Below, in pieces: positions 1 to 9,275 of a stretch of DNA of 62,331 nt. The notes under the pieces were generated by a model. It was not told the origin of the DNA. It searched no databases and saw only the letters and a program-made list of their open reading frames with translations. The position numbers and the translations under genes are program-made. The stretch is taken from positions 1 through 62,331 of the forward strand of contig NZ_CAAGHK010000012.1 of NCBI RefSeq assembly GCF_900769625.1, in the 5' to 3' direction. Each line of letters starts with the position of its first letter. Positions within the stretch are counted from its first letter, which is position 1. Source of the stretch: an uncultured Clostridium sp. (lineage in GTDB: Bacteria; Bacillota; Clostridia; Clostridiales; Clostridiaceae).

Positions 1-112
1 ATGATGGCATAGAGGAAACACTCCTTCCCATTCCGAACAGGACAGTTAAGAACTATAGCGCCGATGGTACTGCATGGGAGACCGTGTGGAAGAGTAGGAC
101 GTCGCCAGGTAA
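1..112 (+). rRNA. rrf: 5S ribosomal RNA, 3' part
   Basis: The window begins inside a 5S rRNA: the stretch carries the conserved CCATTCCGAACAGG segment and the closing GTCGCCAGGT. The 5' end lies outside the window, so this is the tail of an upstream rRNA operon on the + strand. A rho-independent hairpin follows directly. Confidence 0.93.
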
Positions 113-116
113 GAGT

Positions 117-145
117 AGGATAGTTAGAAATAACTATCCTTTTTA
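117..145 (+). terminator. Terminator of the upstream rRNA operon
   Basis: A 10-bp perfect stem (AGGATAGTTA / TAACTATCCT) with a GAAA tetraloop is followed by a T run. It sits about 5 nt after the 5S rRNA. Confidence 0.9.
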
Positions 146-293
146 GTGTTCAAAAATTAAAAATGGATCCAAGTTTATTAAACCAATTATTCTAATTGTG
201 GCTGTAATGCTGTTATGCAAAGTGATATATAGTTTTATTTAAATAACAATAATGTAGTATTTCATTAATATTATAGATTTATATGAAAATTAT

Positions 294-322
294 TTTACAA
301 ATATTTATATTAATGGTATAAT
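294..322 (+). promoter_or_regulatory. Vegetative promoter of the dapA leader
   Basis: TTTACA and TATAAT are separated by 17 bp, just upstream of the lysine aptamer. Start of transcription would fall near 330. Confidence 0.65.
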
Positions 323-339
323 AATCTTAATTTAATATG

Positions 340-508
340 AAAACCTAAGGTAGAGGTGCTGTTAATAAAGAGTAGCTATAAGGAGCTGGCAAGCTTTGAT
401 TTATAGCAAAAGGTATTACAGCCGAAGAAATAGCATAGGCATATTGTTATTTCTGGGCATATATAAAAAATATATATGACTGTCACATTTGTGGAGAGCT
501 ACAAGGAT
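340..508 (+). promoter_or_regulatory. Lysine riboswitch (L box)
   Basis: The leader contains the conserved L-box segments in order: GGTAGAGGTGC near 349, AGAGTAG near 369, a GCCGAAG loop near 421, ACTGTCA near 479 and GTGGAGAGCTAC near 491. Lysine binding is known to promote termination of lysine-synthesis genes. Here the aptamer strand GGTAGAG (349-355) is perfectly complementary to CTCTACC at 630-636, which touches the terminator arm at 635. That gives a plausible antiterminator pairing. The downstream gene is dapA, the first committed enzyme of lysine synthesis, which supports the call. Confidence 0.92.
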
Positions 509-634
509 TAGCAAAATTGATTTTAATAAGGAAATGTTCATGTTATTTTTGTATTATGAATAATTTTTATAGTTTATATTTTATTATATAAATTTATTAG
601 TTGGTTTTGTTCAAATTTTAAGTGAGTAACTCTA

Positions 635-660
635 CCCGTTGGTTTTTGCCAGCGGGTTTT
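635..660 (+). terminator. Riboswitch-controlled leader terminator
   Basis: An 8-bp stem CCCGTTGG / CCAGCGGG with a TTTTTG loop is followed by TTTT. It lies between the lysine aptamer and dapA and is the likely expression platform. Confidence 0.85.
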
Positions 661-700
661 CTTATTTAATTAATTAAATTTTGAGGGAGTGTATTTATTA

Positions 701-1561
701 ATGAAATTACAAGGAGTAATGGTGCCAGTAGTAACACCATTTAAGAATGGAGAAATTGACTATGAATCATATTCAAGAATGATTAATGGACTGATTGAGG
801 AAGGTATTAATGGAATACTGCCTCTTGCAACAACAGGAGAATCACCAACTATTTCTGAATATGAATATGAAAAGATATTAGAAAAGACAATTGAATGTGT
901 TAATAAAAGAGTGCCTATTTATACAGGGCTTGGGGGCAATAATACAACTGATGTAGTCAAAAAGTTAAAGATGATAGAGAAATATGATATTGATGGAATA
1001 TTATCTGTAGCTCCATATTATTCAAGACCGAATCAAAAGGGATTATATGAACATTTTAAATCCATATCTGAATCAAGTGAAAAGGATATTATTATATATA
1101 ATATTCCATATAGAACAGGTACAAATGTGGAAAATGAAACATTAATAAAATTATCGGAGTTAAATAATATAATTGGTGTGAAGGATTGCTCAGGAAATAT
1201 GAAACAAACTACTGATCTATTAATTAATAGACCAGATAATTTTTCTATAATGACAGGCGAAGATGCATATTTCTATACAACTCTTACTTTAGGAGGAGAT
1301 GGAGGAATAATGGCATCAGCTAGTATCAAACCAAAAGAATTTATAGAAATTTATAATTTGGTTAAGGATAATAATCATCAAGAAGCATTAAAGAAGTGGA
1401 GAAAGCTATACAATATGGTGCCATTACTTTTTGCTGAACCTAATCCAACACCAGTAAAGTATTGCTTAAAGAAATTAGGAATAATAGATTCTGATGAAGT
1501 AAGACTTCCATTAGTTAATATACGCAGAGAATTGGAAAAGAAACTTGATTGCTTTTTTTGA
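701..1561 (+). CDS. dapA: 4-hydroxy-tetrahydrodipicolinate synthase
   Basis: Cytoplasmic class I aldolase of the diaminopimelate/lysine pathway, condensing pyruvate with aspartate semialdehyde; 286 aa, normal length for the family. The TTGE pyruvate-binding motif is at residues 44-47, the catalytic tyrosine at Y133 (IYNIPYRTG) and the Schiff-base lysine at K161 (GVKDCSGN). The ATG at 701 is chosen because GAGGGAG at 683-689 gives proper spacing; the in-frame GTG at 689 would overlap that site. It is a single-gene unit behind a lysine riboswitch. An organism with several dapA copies may use this one as the lysine-repressed isozyme; that is inference. Confidence 0.96.
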   Translation: MKLQGVMVPVVTPFKNGEIDYESYSRMINGLIEEGINGILPLATTGESPTISEYEYEKILEKTIECVNKRVPIYTGLGGNNTTDVVKKLKMIEKYDIDGILSVAPYYSRPNQKGLYEHFKSISESSEKDIIIYNIPYRTGTNVENETLIKLSELNNIIGVKDCSGNMKQTTDLLINRPDNFSIMTGEDAYFYTTLTLGGDGGIMASASIKPKEFIEIYNLVKDNNHQEALKKWRKLYNMVPLLFAEPNPTPVKYCLKKLGIIDSDEVRLPLVNIRRELEKKLDCFF

Positions 1562-2021
1562 ATAAAATATGAGTGGATATATTTCTGTTTTAAGTTAGGA
1601 TATTAATCAATATGAAAGTAAACTTTAGATAAGTACGATAAGAATTAAGTATATTTCGATTTGGGGCATTGGAATAGTGACTTTAGCAATAAGTTCAAAT
1701 TAATCAAGATATAAAAATACATTAATTTACTATATTAATAATTACTTATGTCTTAGATTATATTTATAATCAATATATACTTGCTGCATATTAAAAAGAT
1801 ATATATGCAGTATGATAATCTAAAATTATTTATTATATTGAAATATAAGAAGAAGCTTAATAGGTTTCTTCTTTTTTAATAAGAAAATAGGAGATAAGTA
1901 TGCTATATATAAATGTTAAAGTATATAAAACTATTAATGGTAAACTAAATATGAGATATTTTGTATTTTAAATAAATTTAGGGAAAAATAAATAATTATG
2001 GCTTTATAAGGAAAAAATTCT
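1562..2021. other. Gene-free stretch after dapA
   Basis: No credible gene is seen. It is very AT-rich, with one rho-independent hairpin at 1847-1877 (AAGAAGAA / TTCTTCTT plus T run), which would end dapA transcripts. An imperfect inverted repeat around GCATAT/ATATGC lies near 1785-1810. The promoter of the next gene lies at its right end. Confidence 0.5.
1847..1877 (+). terminator. Probable dapA terminator
   Basis: AAGAAGAA pairs with TTCTTCTT over a GCTTAATAGGT-type loop and is followed by a run of T. Confidence 0.65.
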
Positions 2022-2050
2022 TTGACTAGCATAATATTTAAGAGTAATAT
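2022..2050 (+). promoter_or_regulatory. Promoter of the SulP gene
   Basis: TTGACT and TAATAT with 17-bp spacing, 37 bp upstream of the start codon. Confidence 0.6.
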
Positions 2051-2086
2051 AAAAACTGATAAAAATTAAATAAGGAGTGGTCAATA

Positions 2087-3736
2087 ATGATGCCCAAGTT
2101 CTTTACAATGATTAAGAACAAGGAAATTACTAAACAACAAATTATGAAGGATATTATAGCTGGTATTATTGTTGCTATAATAGCTTTACCTCTATCAATA
2201 GCGCTTGCAATAGCTTCAGGAGTTTCGCCTGAAAAAGGCCTTGTAACAGCAATTTTTGCAGGTTTTGTTATATCATTTTTAGGGGGAAGTAAAGTTCAGA
2301 TAGGGGGACCAACTGCAGCATTTGTTACTATAATTTATTCTATAATACAGCAGCATGGTTTAGATGGACTTATTACTGCAGTTATTATGGCAGGTATTAT
2401 GCTTGTTATAATGGGAATATTAAAGTTTGGAACACTGATAAAGTACATACCTAAAACTATAACTGTAGGCTTTACAGCCGGTATAGCATTAACATTAATG
2501 TCTACACAGTTAAAAGACTTTTTAGGATTAAGAATTGATAATGTTCCCTCAGAATTTATACCAAAATGGGGAAGTTATTTTTCAAATATAAATACAATAG
2601 ACATATGGTCATTAGGAATAGGTTTATTATGTATTGCTATCATAGTGTTATGGCCTAAAATAAATAAGACAATCCCAGGTTCTATGATTGCTTTAATTGT
2701 AGCAACTTTGATGGTTAAGTTTATGAATATACCTATAGATACTATTGGAAGTAGATTTACTGAAATTTCTTCATCAATACCAACTCCAGTAGTACCTTCA
2801 TTCAGTATAGCAACTATCAATAAATTATTCGTTCCAGCAGTTACTATTGCTATATTAGGTGCATTAGAATCTCTTTTATCAGCAGTTGTAGCTGATGAAA
2901 TGGTTGGCGATACTCATGATTCTAACATGGAACTTATTGCTCAAGGCTTAGCTAATATTGCTTCAGGTTTATTTGGTGGTATTCCAGCAACAGGAGCAAT
3001 TGCAAGAACTGCTTCAAATGTTAAATCAGGAGGAAGAAGCCCTATTTCAGGAATGGTTCACGCAATAACATTATTAATTACAATGCTTCTATTAATGCCA
3101 TTAGCAAAAATGATACCAATGACTGCATTATCTGCAATACTTATTGTTGTTGCATATAACATGAGCGAATGGAGAGTATTTAAAGCATTATTAAAAGCTC
3201 CAAAGAGTGACGTTGCAGTATTATTAATTACTTTTGGATGTACAGTAATCTTTGACTTAGTTGTTGCAATAGGATTTGGAATGGTTGCAACAATGGCTTT
3301 ATTTATGAAGAGAGTAAGTGATACTACTGAAATCAGAGACCTTGTTGATGAAGAAGTTTTTGATGATGAAATAACTAAAATATTAGAAAAAGCAGATGGT
3401 AAAATAAACGTATATCAAGTAAATGGACCAATGTTCTTCGGTGTTGTTCAGGATTTCATAAGTAAAATGAAAGAATTAGAATCAACTACAGAAGTTGTAA
3501 TACTTGATATGAGACATACTCATGCAGTCGATGCTTCTGCTATCGATGCAATGACAAAGCTTCTTAAACAGTGTGAAAAGCTAAATATCAAGTTATATCT
3601 GACTCACGTTCAGGAACAGCCTAAAAAAGTCTTAGATAAAATGGGATTTGCAATAAAGGTTGGAAACGACAATATATTTGAAACAAAGACAGAAGCTATT
3701 GAAGATGCATATAATTATGTACAAAAATTAGCATAA
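2087..3736 (+). CDS. SulP-family anion transporter with STAS domain
   Basis: Integral membrane protein of 549 aa. Roughly residues 20-405 form the hydrophobic SLC26/SulP transport domain, including the LGGSKVQIGGPTAAF segment typical of the family, and residues about 430-549 form a cytoplasmic STAS domain (VVILDMRHTHAVDASAIDAM). Bacterial relatives carry sulfate, bicarbonate or dicarboxylates; the substrate cannot be read from sequence. The start at 2087 follows AAGGAG at 2072; an adjacent ATG at 2090 is equally possible. It is transcribed alone, with its own promoter and terminator. Confidence 0.9.
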   Translation: MMPKFFTMIKNKEITKQQIMKDIIAGIIVAIIALPLSIALAIASGVSPEKGLVTAIFAGFVISFLGGSKVQIGGPTAAFVTIIYSIIQQHGLDGLITAVIMAGIMLVIMGILKFGTLIKYIPKTITVGFTAGIALTLMSTQLKDFLGLRIDNVPSEFIPKWGSYFSNINTIDIWSLGIGLLCIAIIVLWPKINKTIPGSMIALIVATLMVKFMNIPIDTIGSRFTEISSSIPTPVVPSFSIATINKLFVPAVTIAILGALESLLSAVVADEMVGDTHDSNMELIAQGLANIASGLFGGIPATGAIARTASNVKSGGRSPISGMVHAITLLITMLLLMPLAKMIPMTALSAILIVVAYNMSEWRVFKALLKAPKSDVAVLLITFGCTVIFDLVVAIGFGMVATMALFMKRVSDTTEIRDLVDEEVFDDEITKILEKADGKINVYQVNGPMFFGVVQDFISKMKELESTTEVVILDMRHTHAVDASAIDAMTKLLKQCEKLNIKLYLTHVQEQPKKVLDKMGFAIKVGNDNIFETKTEAIEDAYNYVQKLA

Positions 3737-3775
3737 TAGATAGCATTGAAATAAAATATAGAGTTTATTAGTAAA

Positions 3776-3823
3776 GATAATTAAGACTGATTTAAATTTA
3801 AAGTATGTCTTAATTATCTTTTT
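3776..3823 (+). terminator. Terminator after the SulP gene
   Basis: A perfect 12-bp stem GATAATTAAGAC / GTCTTAATTATC is followed by TTTTT. Confidence 0.85.
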
Positions 3824-3884
3824 ATTTATTCTTTATGTTAATATATATAATAAGATTAGAGCAGAAAAATTAGGAGGTCAGCTT

Positions 3885-4826
3885 GTGGAGAAGAACTGGG
3901 AAAGAACACTGCCTTTTTTTAATGTAGATAGAGGAACTATCTGCAAGTTATTTGAAGGCGTACTAGAAGAAGAGGAAATCATAAGCGTAACTTCAGTTGA
4001 TGAAGGATGCAGGACTAGTAATTATATCGTTATAGATAAGGATAATAAAAAATATATATTAAAGATTTTTTTTGAAAGCGAACAGCAATATAGAAAAGAA
4101 TATAAGATATTAGATATATTGAAGACCTCTATACCTGTTCAGAAAATATATAAATTTGATACATCAATTTTAATTGAAAATAAGTATTATGCAATTTATA
4201 AATTTATAGAAGGAAAGACATTATCGAAGACTCTTAATTATGGAGAAATAATAAGTGAAGAAATTATTCGAGAAGCAGCAGGCATACTCGCAGATATTCA
4301 TAAAACAAGATTTGAGGCTATCGGATTCTTCGATGAAAGTTTACATGTTGAATACAAGTTGAAGCCATTAAATCAATGGTATGATGAATTTATGACTGAT
4401 ATGGTGGAAAACAGGCTTGGAGAAGAGGCTGTACAGAAAATAAAGTTTATAATTCATGATAATATGGATGACTTATTATATCTGGATAGTAATCCAAGGC
4501 TGGTACATGGAGATTTTCAAGGGACTAACATATTAATAGACAGAAATAAGATTAGTGGAATAATAGACTGGGAATTTGCCATGGCAGGACATCCACTTTC
4601 AGATATAGGGCAGTTTTTTAGGTATGAAGAGTATTTCGATGAAAAATCTATTTCAATCTTTGAAGATGAATATAGAAAGAAATCAGATTATGTACTTCCT
4701 AATAATTGGTATAAACTCAGCAGAATACGGGATTTAGCAAATTTAATTCAGCTTATGGGATTTAAAGAAGAGATGCCAAATAAGTATAAGGAAATAAAAA
4801 ATATCATAATAAAGCTAATTAGGTAA
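3885..4826 (+). CDS. Aminoglycoside phosphotransferase-fold kinase
   Basis: Predicted cytoplasmic small-molecule kinase of the APH/choline-kinase fold, 313 aa. The catalytic loop LVHGDFQGTN (around residue 208) and the metal-binding DWE (around 228, IIDWEFAMAGHP) are present, as is an N-terminal lobe lysine in KYILKIFFES. Start is GTG at 3885 behind AGGAGG. The family includes antibiotic kinases but also many housekeeping kinases acting on sugars or amino alcohols, so resistance should not be assumed. The stop codon overlaps the first base of the decayed amtB remnant. Confidence 0.82.
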   Translation: MEKNWERTLPFFNVDRGTICKLFEGVLEEEEIISVTSVDEGCRTSNYIVIDKDNKKYILKIFFESEQQYRKEYKILDILKTSIPVQKIYKFDTSILIENKYYAIYKFIEGKTLSKTLNYGEIISEEIIREAAGILADIHKTRFEAIGFFDESLHVEYKLKPLNQWYDEFMTDMVENRLGEEAVQKIKFIIHDNMDDLLYLDSNPRLVHGDFQGTNILIDRNKISGIIDWEFAMAGHPLSDIGQFFRYEEYFDEKSISIFEDEYRKKSDYVLPNNWYKLSRIRDLANLIQLMGFKEEMPNKYKEIKNIIIKLIR

Positions 4827-5011
4827 TGTTAAAAATATTACAAATAAGTATTATAATTACAGCAACATTTGCTGGAGTAATGACATTTTTAATAATTAAG
4901 GTAATAGGATTATTTATGGATATAAGGGTAGAGGCTTCAGAATAGGCTAATGGACTTGATATTGTAGAACATGGAGAATCTGCTTATCTAGCATTTACTG
5001 GTCTGGATTAA
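4826..5011 (+). pseudogene. amtB ammonium transporter remnant (C-terminal fragment)
   Basis: Conceptual translation from 4826 gives a last membrane helix and a tail ending NGLDIVEHGESAY, the signature C-terminus of Amt/AmtB ammonium transporters. An in-frame TAG interrupts it just before that tail, and the preceding ten or so helices are absent. It stands directly upstream of a broken glnB, the order of the usual amtB-glnB pair. The 5' end of homology is uncertain. Confidence 0.72.
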
Positions 5012-5044
5012 TATTTATATTAAAGTGAAAGGTGATAGGTAAGT

Positions 5045-5383
5045 ATGAATAGGATAGAAGCTATCATAAGACTTTCAAAACTTGAAGAAATAAAAGAGGC
5101 TTTGAAGAACAAGAATATAAATGGAGTTACAATAATTCAGGTAATGGGTTGTGGAAAATAATTAGGGTGGAAGGAATATCACAGAGGAACTGAACTGATC
5201 ACCAATGTTTTACTTAAAATTTAGGTTAAAATGGTTATTGAAGACAGTAAAGTAGAAGAAGTAATAGAACTTATTTCATCAATAGCAAGGACTGGTAAAG
5301 TTGGTGATGAGAAGATATTTGTTATAGATATATGTGATTGTGTAAGAATCAGAACTGGTGAAAGAGGAAATGATGCATTATAG
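5045..5383 (+). pseudogene. glnB: glnB nitrogen regulatory protein P-II, two nonsense codons
   Basis: The reading frame has exactly 112 codons plus stop, the canonical P-II length, with no indel. It begins MNRIEAIIRLSKLEEIKEAL, has QVMGCGK, and ends in the P-II signature ARTGKVGDEKIF...VRIRTGERGNDAL. Two codons are stops: TAA at 5159-5161, where family members have Gln in GRQKG, and TAG at 5222-5224. The T-loop tyrosine region reads YHRGTEL. P-II normally signals nitrogen and energy status to AmtB and glutamine synthetase. The gene appears inactive unless the stops are read through. Confidence 0.88.
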
Positions 5384-5888
5384 ATTAATAAAATATTGTT
5401 TAATAGGTAGTTAACTTAAAATAATTAACTAAAGCATAGGCATTTAGTGAAATAATTAGTTTTTTTGATTTACATATTTAATATCAGATGAAATATGTAA
5501 AAAAACAATACAAAAATTTGAATAAATACAATAATAATCAATAAAAATGCAATTTATTAAAATATAAATTGCATTTTTATTTCTGTGAGTATTTGAGGAA
5601 GTGAATTATATTATTTTTAAAGTAATAATATAAACTGTGATTTAATGCTATACTATGATAAATTTGAGTGAGTGGAAATAGCAAAATTAATTGAATGTAA
5701 AATTACTGTTTTATGACAAGAATGAATAAGGATTTATCAAAATTGCAAAATGCTATTTTACACTATAAAATTATATTTAAGTTTTAAGGCATGCTTAAAA
5801 ATGTAAGTTATATATAATCAGATTTAAAAAAATTATATATTTTAAATTAAGAACTAATGAATAGAAAAAAACATGAGGAGGAAAACTA
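5384..5888. other. Gene-free stretch before the alanine symporter gene
   Basis: AT-rich, no credible gene. It holds a strong hairpin at 5543-5578 and weak hairpins near 5408-5431. No convincing promoter is picked out, although several TATAAT-like boxes occur near 5640-5650 and 5810. Confidence 0.5.
5543..5578. terminator. Strong hairpin, probable terminator
   Basis: A perfect 14-bp stem AAAAATGCAATTTA / TAAATTGCATTTTT, with A and T tracts on the two sides, so it could act on either strand. It lies downstream of the decayed amtB-glnB pair. Confidence 0.7.
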
Positions 5889-7286
5889 ATGAAGTTTGCA
5901 GATAGTGTTGCATGGTTAAGCAATTTTTTGTATACATATATACTTATAGCGTTGCTTATAGTATTAGGGATATTTTTTACATATAAAACGAAATTTGTTC
6001 AATTCAGATACATTAAAGAGATGTTTAGATTATTAAGTGATGGAGCATATGAAGGAAAAGAAGACGGACATGTATCATCATTCCAGGCCTTTTGTATAAG
6101 TACAGCCTCAAGAGTAGGAACAGGAAACCTGGCAGGTATAGCAATAGCTATTTCAGTAGGAGGACCAGGAGCTATATTCTGGATGTGGCTTATAGCATTG
6201 ATAGGTGCAGGATCAAGTTTTATTGAATCAACTCTGGCACAGATATATAAAGAAAAGGATGATAATGGTGCTTTCAGAGGAGGACCAGCATATTATATAG
6301 AAAAAGGTCTTAATAAGAAATGGATGGGTATTTTATTTTCAATACTTATCACAGTTAGTTTTGGTCTAATATTTAATTCAGTTCAGTCAAATACAATTTC
6401 AATTGCAATGAATGAAGCATTCGGTTTTGACAGACTTACAGTTGGAATACTATTGATGATTTTAACAATAGCAATAATAATTGGTGGCGTTCAGAGAGTT
6501 GCTAAGGTATCAAGCGTAATAGTACCAATAATGGCGGTGTTATATATATTAGTTTCACTATTTGTAATAGTGAAAAATATCGGAGAAGTACCAGGAATCA
6601 TATTATTGATTTTTGAAAATGCTTTTGGGATAAAGCAGGCTGTTGGTGGAAGCTTAGGAGGAGTAATTCTTATAGGAATCAAGAGAGGTCTATTTTCAAA
6701 TGAAGCAGGTATGGGAAGTGCACCAAATGCTGCTGCAACAGCAAATGTATCTCATCCAGTAAAGCAGGGATTGATTCAGACTTTAGCGGTATTTAACGAT
6801 ACAATAATAATCTGCAGTTGTACTGCGTTTATTATTTTACTATCAGACATTGATTTAAATGGTGGATTGACAGGAATACAGCTTACACAAAATGCATTGA
6901 GCTCTCAGATTGGAAGTATTGGAAGTACATTTATTGCTTTATGTATATTATTATTTGCATTCAGTTCAATAGTAGGTAATTACTATTATGGTGAATCAAA
7001 TATTGAATTTTTAACTGATAAAAGAATCTATATAAATATTTATAGAGCAGGTGTAGCAGCAATGGTTCTTTTTGGATCAGTCGCAAGTCTTGATGTTGTA
7101 TGGAATATGGCAGATGTATTTATGGCTGTAATGGCAATTATAAATCTTATTGCAATAACATCTTTAGGCAGATATGCATACAGAGCATTAGATGATTATA
7201 CGAAGCAGAAGAAGAGCGGAGTAAAAGATCCAATATTTAAAGCATCGTCAATCGAGGGATTAAAAAATACTTCAGAATGGGAGTAA
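5889..7286 (+). CDS. Sodium:alanine/glycine symporter (AGCS family)
   Basis: Polytopic membrane protein of 465 aa with about ten or eleven hydrophobic helices. Family hallmarks are seen: SRVGTGNLAGIAIAISVGGPG near residue 75, GPAYYIEKGL near 130 and FSNEAGMGSAPNAAA near 265. The family imports small neutral amino acids with Na+ (AlsT/YflA/GlnT group); substrate choice between alanine, glycine and glutamine is not resolvable here. GAGGAGG lies just before the ATG. It appears monocistronic. Confidence 0.93.
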   Translation: MKFADSVAWLSNFLYTYILIALLIVLGIFFTYKTKFVQFRYIKEMFRLLSDGAYEGKEDGHVSSFQAFCISTASRVGTGNLAGIAIAISVGGPGAIFWMWLIALIGAGSSFIESTLAQIYKEKDDNGAFRGGPAYYIEKGLNKKWMGILFSILITVSFGLIFNSVQSNTISIAMNEAFGFDRLTVGILLMILTIAIIIGGVQRVAKVSSVIVPIMAVLYILVSLFVIVKNIGEVPGIILLIFENAFGIKQAVGGSLGGVILIGIKRGLFSNEAGMGSAPNAAATANVSHPVKQGLIQTLAVFNDTIIICSCTAFIILLSDIDLNGGLTGIQLTQNALSSQIGSIGSTFIALCILLFAFSSIVGNYYYGESNIEFLTDKRIYINIYRAGVAAMVLFGSVASLDVVWNMADVFMAVMAIINLIAITSLGRYAYRALDDYTKQKKSGVKDPIFKASSIEGLKNTSEWE

Positions 7287-7523
7287 GTTTTGGATTTATT
7301 AAGCTTTTAAATCTTCTTTGATTATAATGTTTAATATTTGATATAATATATATAGGTATTAGTTTACATGTACTTGTTTATTAAATTCAGGCATATTAAT
7401 TTAGATTGGGGCCAAAGACTGTGCTGGTTAAAATTATAGACTTAATCAGGTAAATATCTATTTACATTATAATTTTACTGTGAAATGAGACATAAAATTT
7501 AGTGTTAATTATAGGAGAATATT

Positions 7524-8153
7524 ATGAATAATAAAGATTATGAGATTTTTTTAGAAATAGAAAAGCATCTATTAAATGATGAAAAACCATCTCTATTTTT
7601 AACAAAGATGAAAGATAAAAAATTATTTAACAGCTATCCATTTTCAATGATTGGTGATTTGGAAGAAGTACAGCAGAATCCTAAATATCATCCAGAGGGA
7701 AATGTATTTATTCATACAATGATGGTAGTTGATGAGGGTGCAAAAAACAGAGAGAAAAGTAATGACAAAAGAGCATTTATGTGGGCGCTTTTATTACATG
7801 ATATAGGAAAGAAGCCGACTACTCGAATGAGAAAAGGAAGACTTACATCTTATGATCATGATAAAGTTGGAGAAAAGATGTCAGTAAAATTTTTGGAATA
7901 CTTTGATATGGATAATGATTTTATAGAGAGAGTTACAGGGCTGGTAAAGTGGCATATGCAAAGTTTATTTGTAACCAAAGATTCAAGATTTCAAAATATC
8001 GATGATATGTTAAAAGATGTAGATACAGATGAAATAGTACTGGTAGCTTTATCTGACAGACTTGGAAGAGGTGGATTAGATAAAGAAGGAATAAACGAAA
8101 CTATCAGCGATATTAATAAATTCAAAGAAAAGCTTATAGAACATGAAAAATAA
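7524..8153 (+). CDS. HD-domain phosphohydrolase
   Basis: Soluble 209-aa protein with an HD-type metal phosphohydrolase core: first His in NVFIHTMMVVDEG (around residue 70), the HD pair in LLLHDIGKKPTT (H92-D93), then a conserved YDHDKVGE and a late Asp in ALSDRLGRGG. These resemble the HDIG nucleotidyl hydrolases related to tRNA nucleotidyltransferase accessory domains. Substrate (cyclic nucleotide, 2',3'-phosphate or other) is unknown. It stands alone between intergenic gaps, with AGGAGAA before the ATG. Confidence 0.82.
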   Translation: MNNKDYEIFLEIEKHLLNDEKPSLFLTKMKDKKLFNSYPFSMIGDLEEVQQNPKYHPEGNVFIHTMMVVDEGAKNREKSNDKRAFMWALLLHDIGKKPTTRMRKGRLTSYDHDKVGEKMSVKFLEYFDMDNDFIERVTGLVKWHMQSLFVTKDSRFQNIDDMLKDVDTDEIVLVALSDRLGRGGLDKEGINETISDINKFKEKLIEHEK

Positions 8154-8252
8154 TTTAAGATGATATTTTTATAATGAATTATTAATACGAAATCTATGTG
8201 TGCTAAGGTTTTATATTTTTGAAAAATGTTTTTAAAACTTATATATAAATAT

Positions 8253-8297
8253 AATGAAAGAGGAGCTTGTACAGATACACAAGACTCCTCTTTCATT
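8253..8297. terminator. Hairpin after the HD hydrolase gene
   Basis: A 13-bp perfect stem AATGAAAGAGGAG / CTCCTCTTTCATT. No long T run, but the position between convergent genes fits a terminator. Confidence 0.65.
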
Positions 8298-8377
8298 ATT
8301 CATATTTATTTTATAAGGGTAAAGGGTTAACTTAATTAAATAAAATTGTAACATTGGCATTTTTAAGAAGAAAAATA

Positions 8378-8425
8378 TTAAATGTTTATCACAATATCTA
8401 TATAATATATGTGATAAACATTTAA
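8378..8425 (-). terminator. Terminator of the mannose-family PTS operon
   Basis: A perfect 16-bp stem (TTAAATGTTTATCACA and its complement) begins two bases after the stop of the IID gene. On the minus strand it is followed by a T-rich tract. Confidence 0.85.
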
Positions 8426-8426
8426 A

Positions 8427-9257
8427 TTATGCTAATAAACCTAAGCTGTATCCAATTATACCAAGAATGAAGATTCCAAATATAATCCAGATTGCACTTA
8501 CTTTCTTCTTTAGAAGTTTCATACATGCAAATGTACATAATAGTGGAAGTAATCCAGGTAATAATTGATCTAAAATTGATTGAACTGTTGTTGTTACAGT
8601 TGTACCATCCTGTTGAGTGATAGTTGAAACAACTAATGGAACATTGATAGTTGTCCATCTGTTAACAAGAGCACCCATTACGAATAAACCAAGGATTGAA
8701 GCACCTTCAGTTAATTTTTGAAGTCTGCCGCCAGCCATATCACTAACTATTGTAGTACCTTTTTTATATCCATAGCTTACGCCCCACCATCTGATTCCAA
8801 GGCGTATAGCGTTAAATAGTACAAAGAATAATACTGGACCTAAAATATTTCCTGTCAATGCAATTGTAGCACCAAGTGCTGCAGCAACTGGTCTTAAAGT
8901 ACCCCAGAATATTGGATCACCAACGCCAGCTAAAGGTCCCATTAAACCTATTTTAACACCATTTATAGCACCATCTTCTATTGGAGCACCGTTGGCTTTC
9001 TGTTCTTCCATTGCAGCCGTTACACCTAAAATAGGAGCAGTAACGAATGGCTGAGTATTAAAGAATTCTAGATGCCTTTTTAAGGCTTTCTTTCTCTCTT
9101 CACCAGTATATAATCTCTTGATTGCTGGAATCATAGCAAAACAATAACCTAAAGCCTGCATTCTTTCAAAGTTCCATGAACCTTGATGAAAGTTTGATCT
9201 GATAAATATATTTGTTAAATCGCTCTTAGTAAGTTTCTTTTCTACTTCTTTACTCAT
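8427..9257 (-). CDS. manZ: PTS mannose-family transporter subunit IID
   Basis: Membrane-associated IID component, 276 aa, last gene of the operon. It begins with a soluble part containing SNFHQGSWNFERMQALGYCFAMIP-type sequence, the family-typical 'NFERMQ.LG' entry, followed by GLMGPLAGVGDP and hydrophobic C-terminal helices. IID and IIC together form the sugar channel of mannose/fructose/sorbose-type PTS. It starts 18 bp after the IIC stop, behind GGAGGT. Which sugar is moved is not decided by sequence alone; mannose, glucose, fructose and sorbose are all known for the family. Confidence 0.94.
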   Translation of the reverse strand: MSKEVEKKLTKSDLTNIFIRSNFHQGSWNFERMQALGYCFAMIPAIKRLYTGEERKKALKRHLEFFNTQPFVTAPILGVTAAMEEQKANGAPIEDGAINGVKIGLMGPLAGVGDPIFWGTLRPVAAALGATIALTGNILGPVLFFVLFNAIRLGIRWWGVSYGYKKGTTIVSDMAGGRLQKLTEGASILGLFVMGALVNRWTTINVPLVVSTITQQDGTTVTTTVQSILDQLLPGLLPLLCTFACMKLLKKKVSAIWIIFGIFILGIIGYSLGLLA

Positions 9258-9275
9258 ATCTATTACCTCCTTAGA

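Noticed and set aside
3885..4826. Antibiotic-resistance kinase
   Set aside because: APH-fold motifs are present but no specific aminoglycoside or macrolide kinase signature; housekeeping kinases share the fold, so resistance was not called.
8422..8658. Minus-strand 78-codon frame with many Asn, Ser and Trp
   Set aside because: It lies wholly within the IID gene in another frame, lacks a ribosome site and has no family resemblance.
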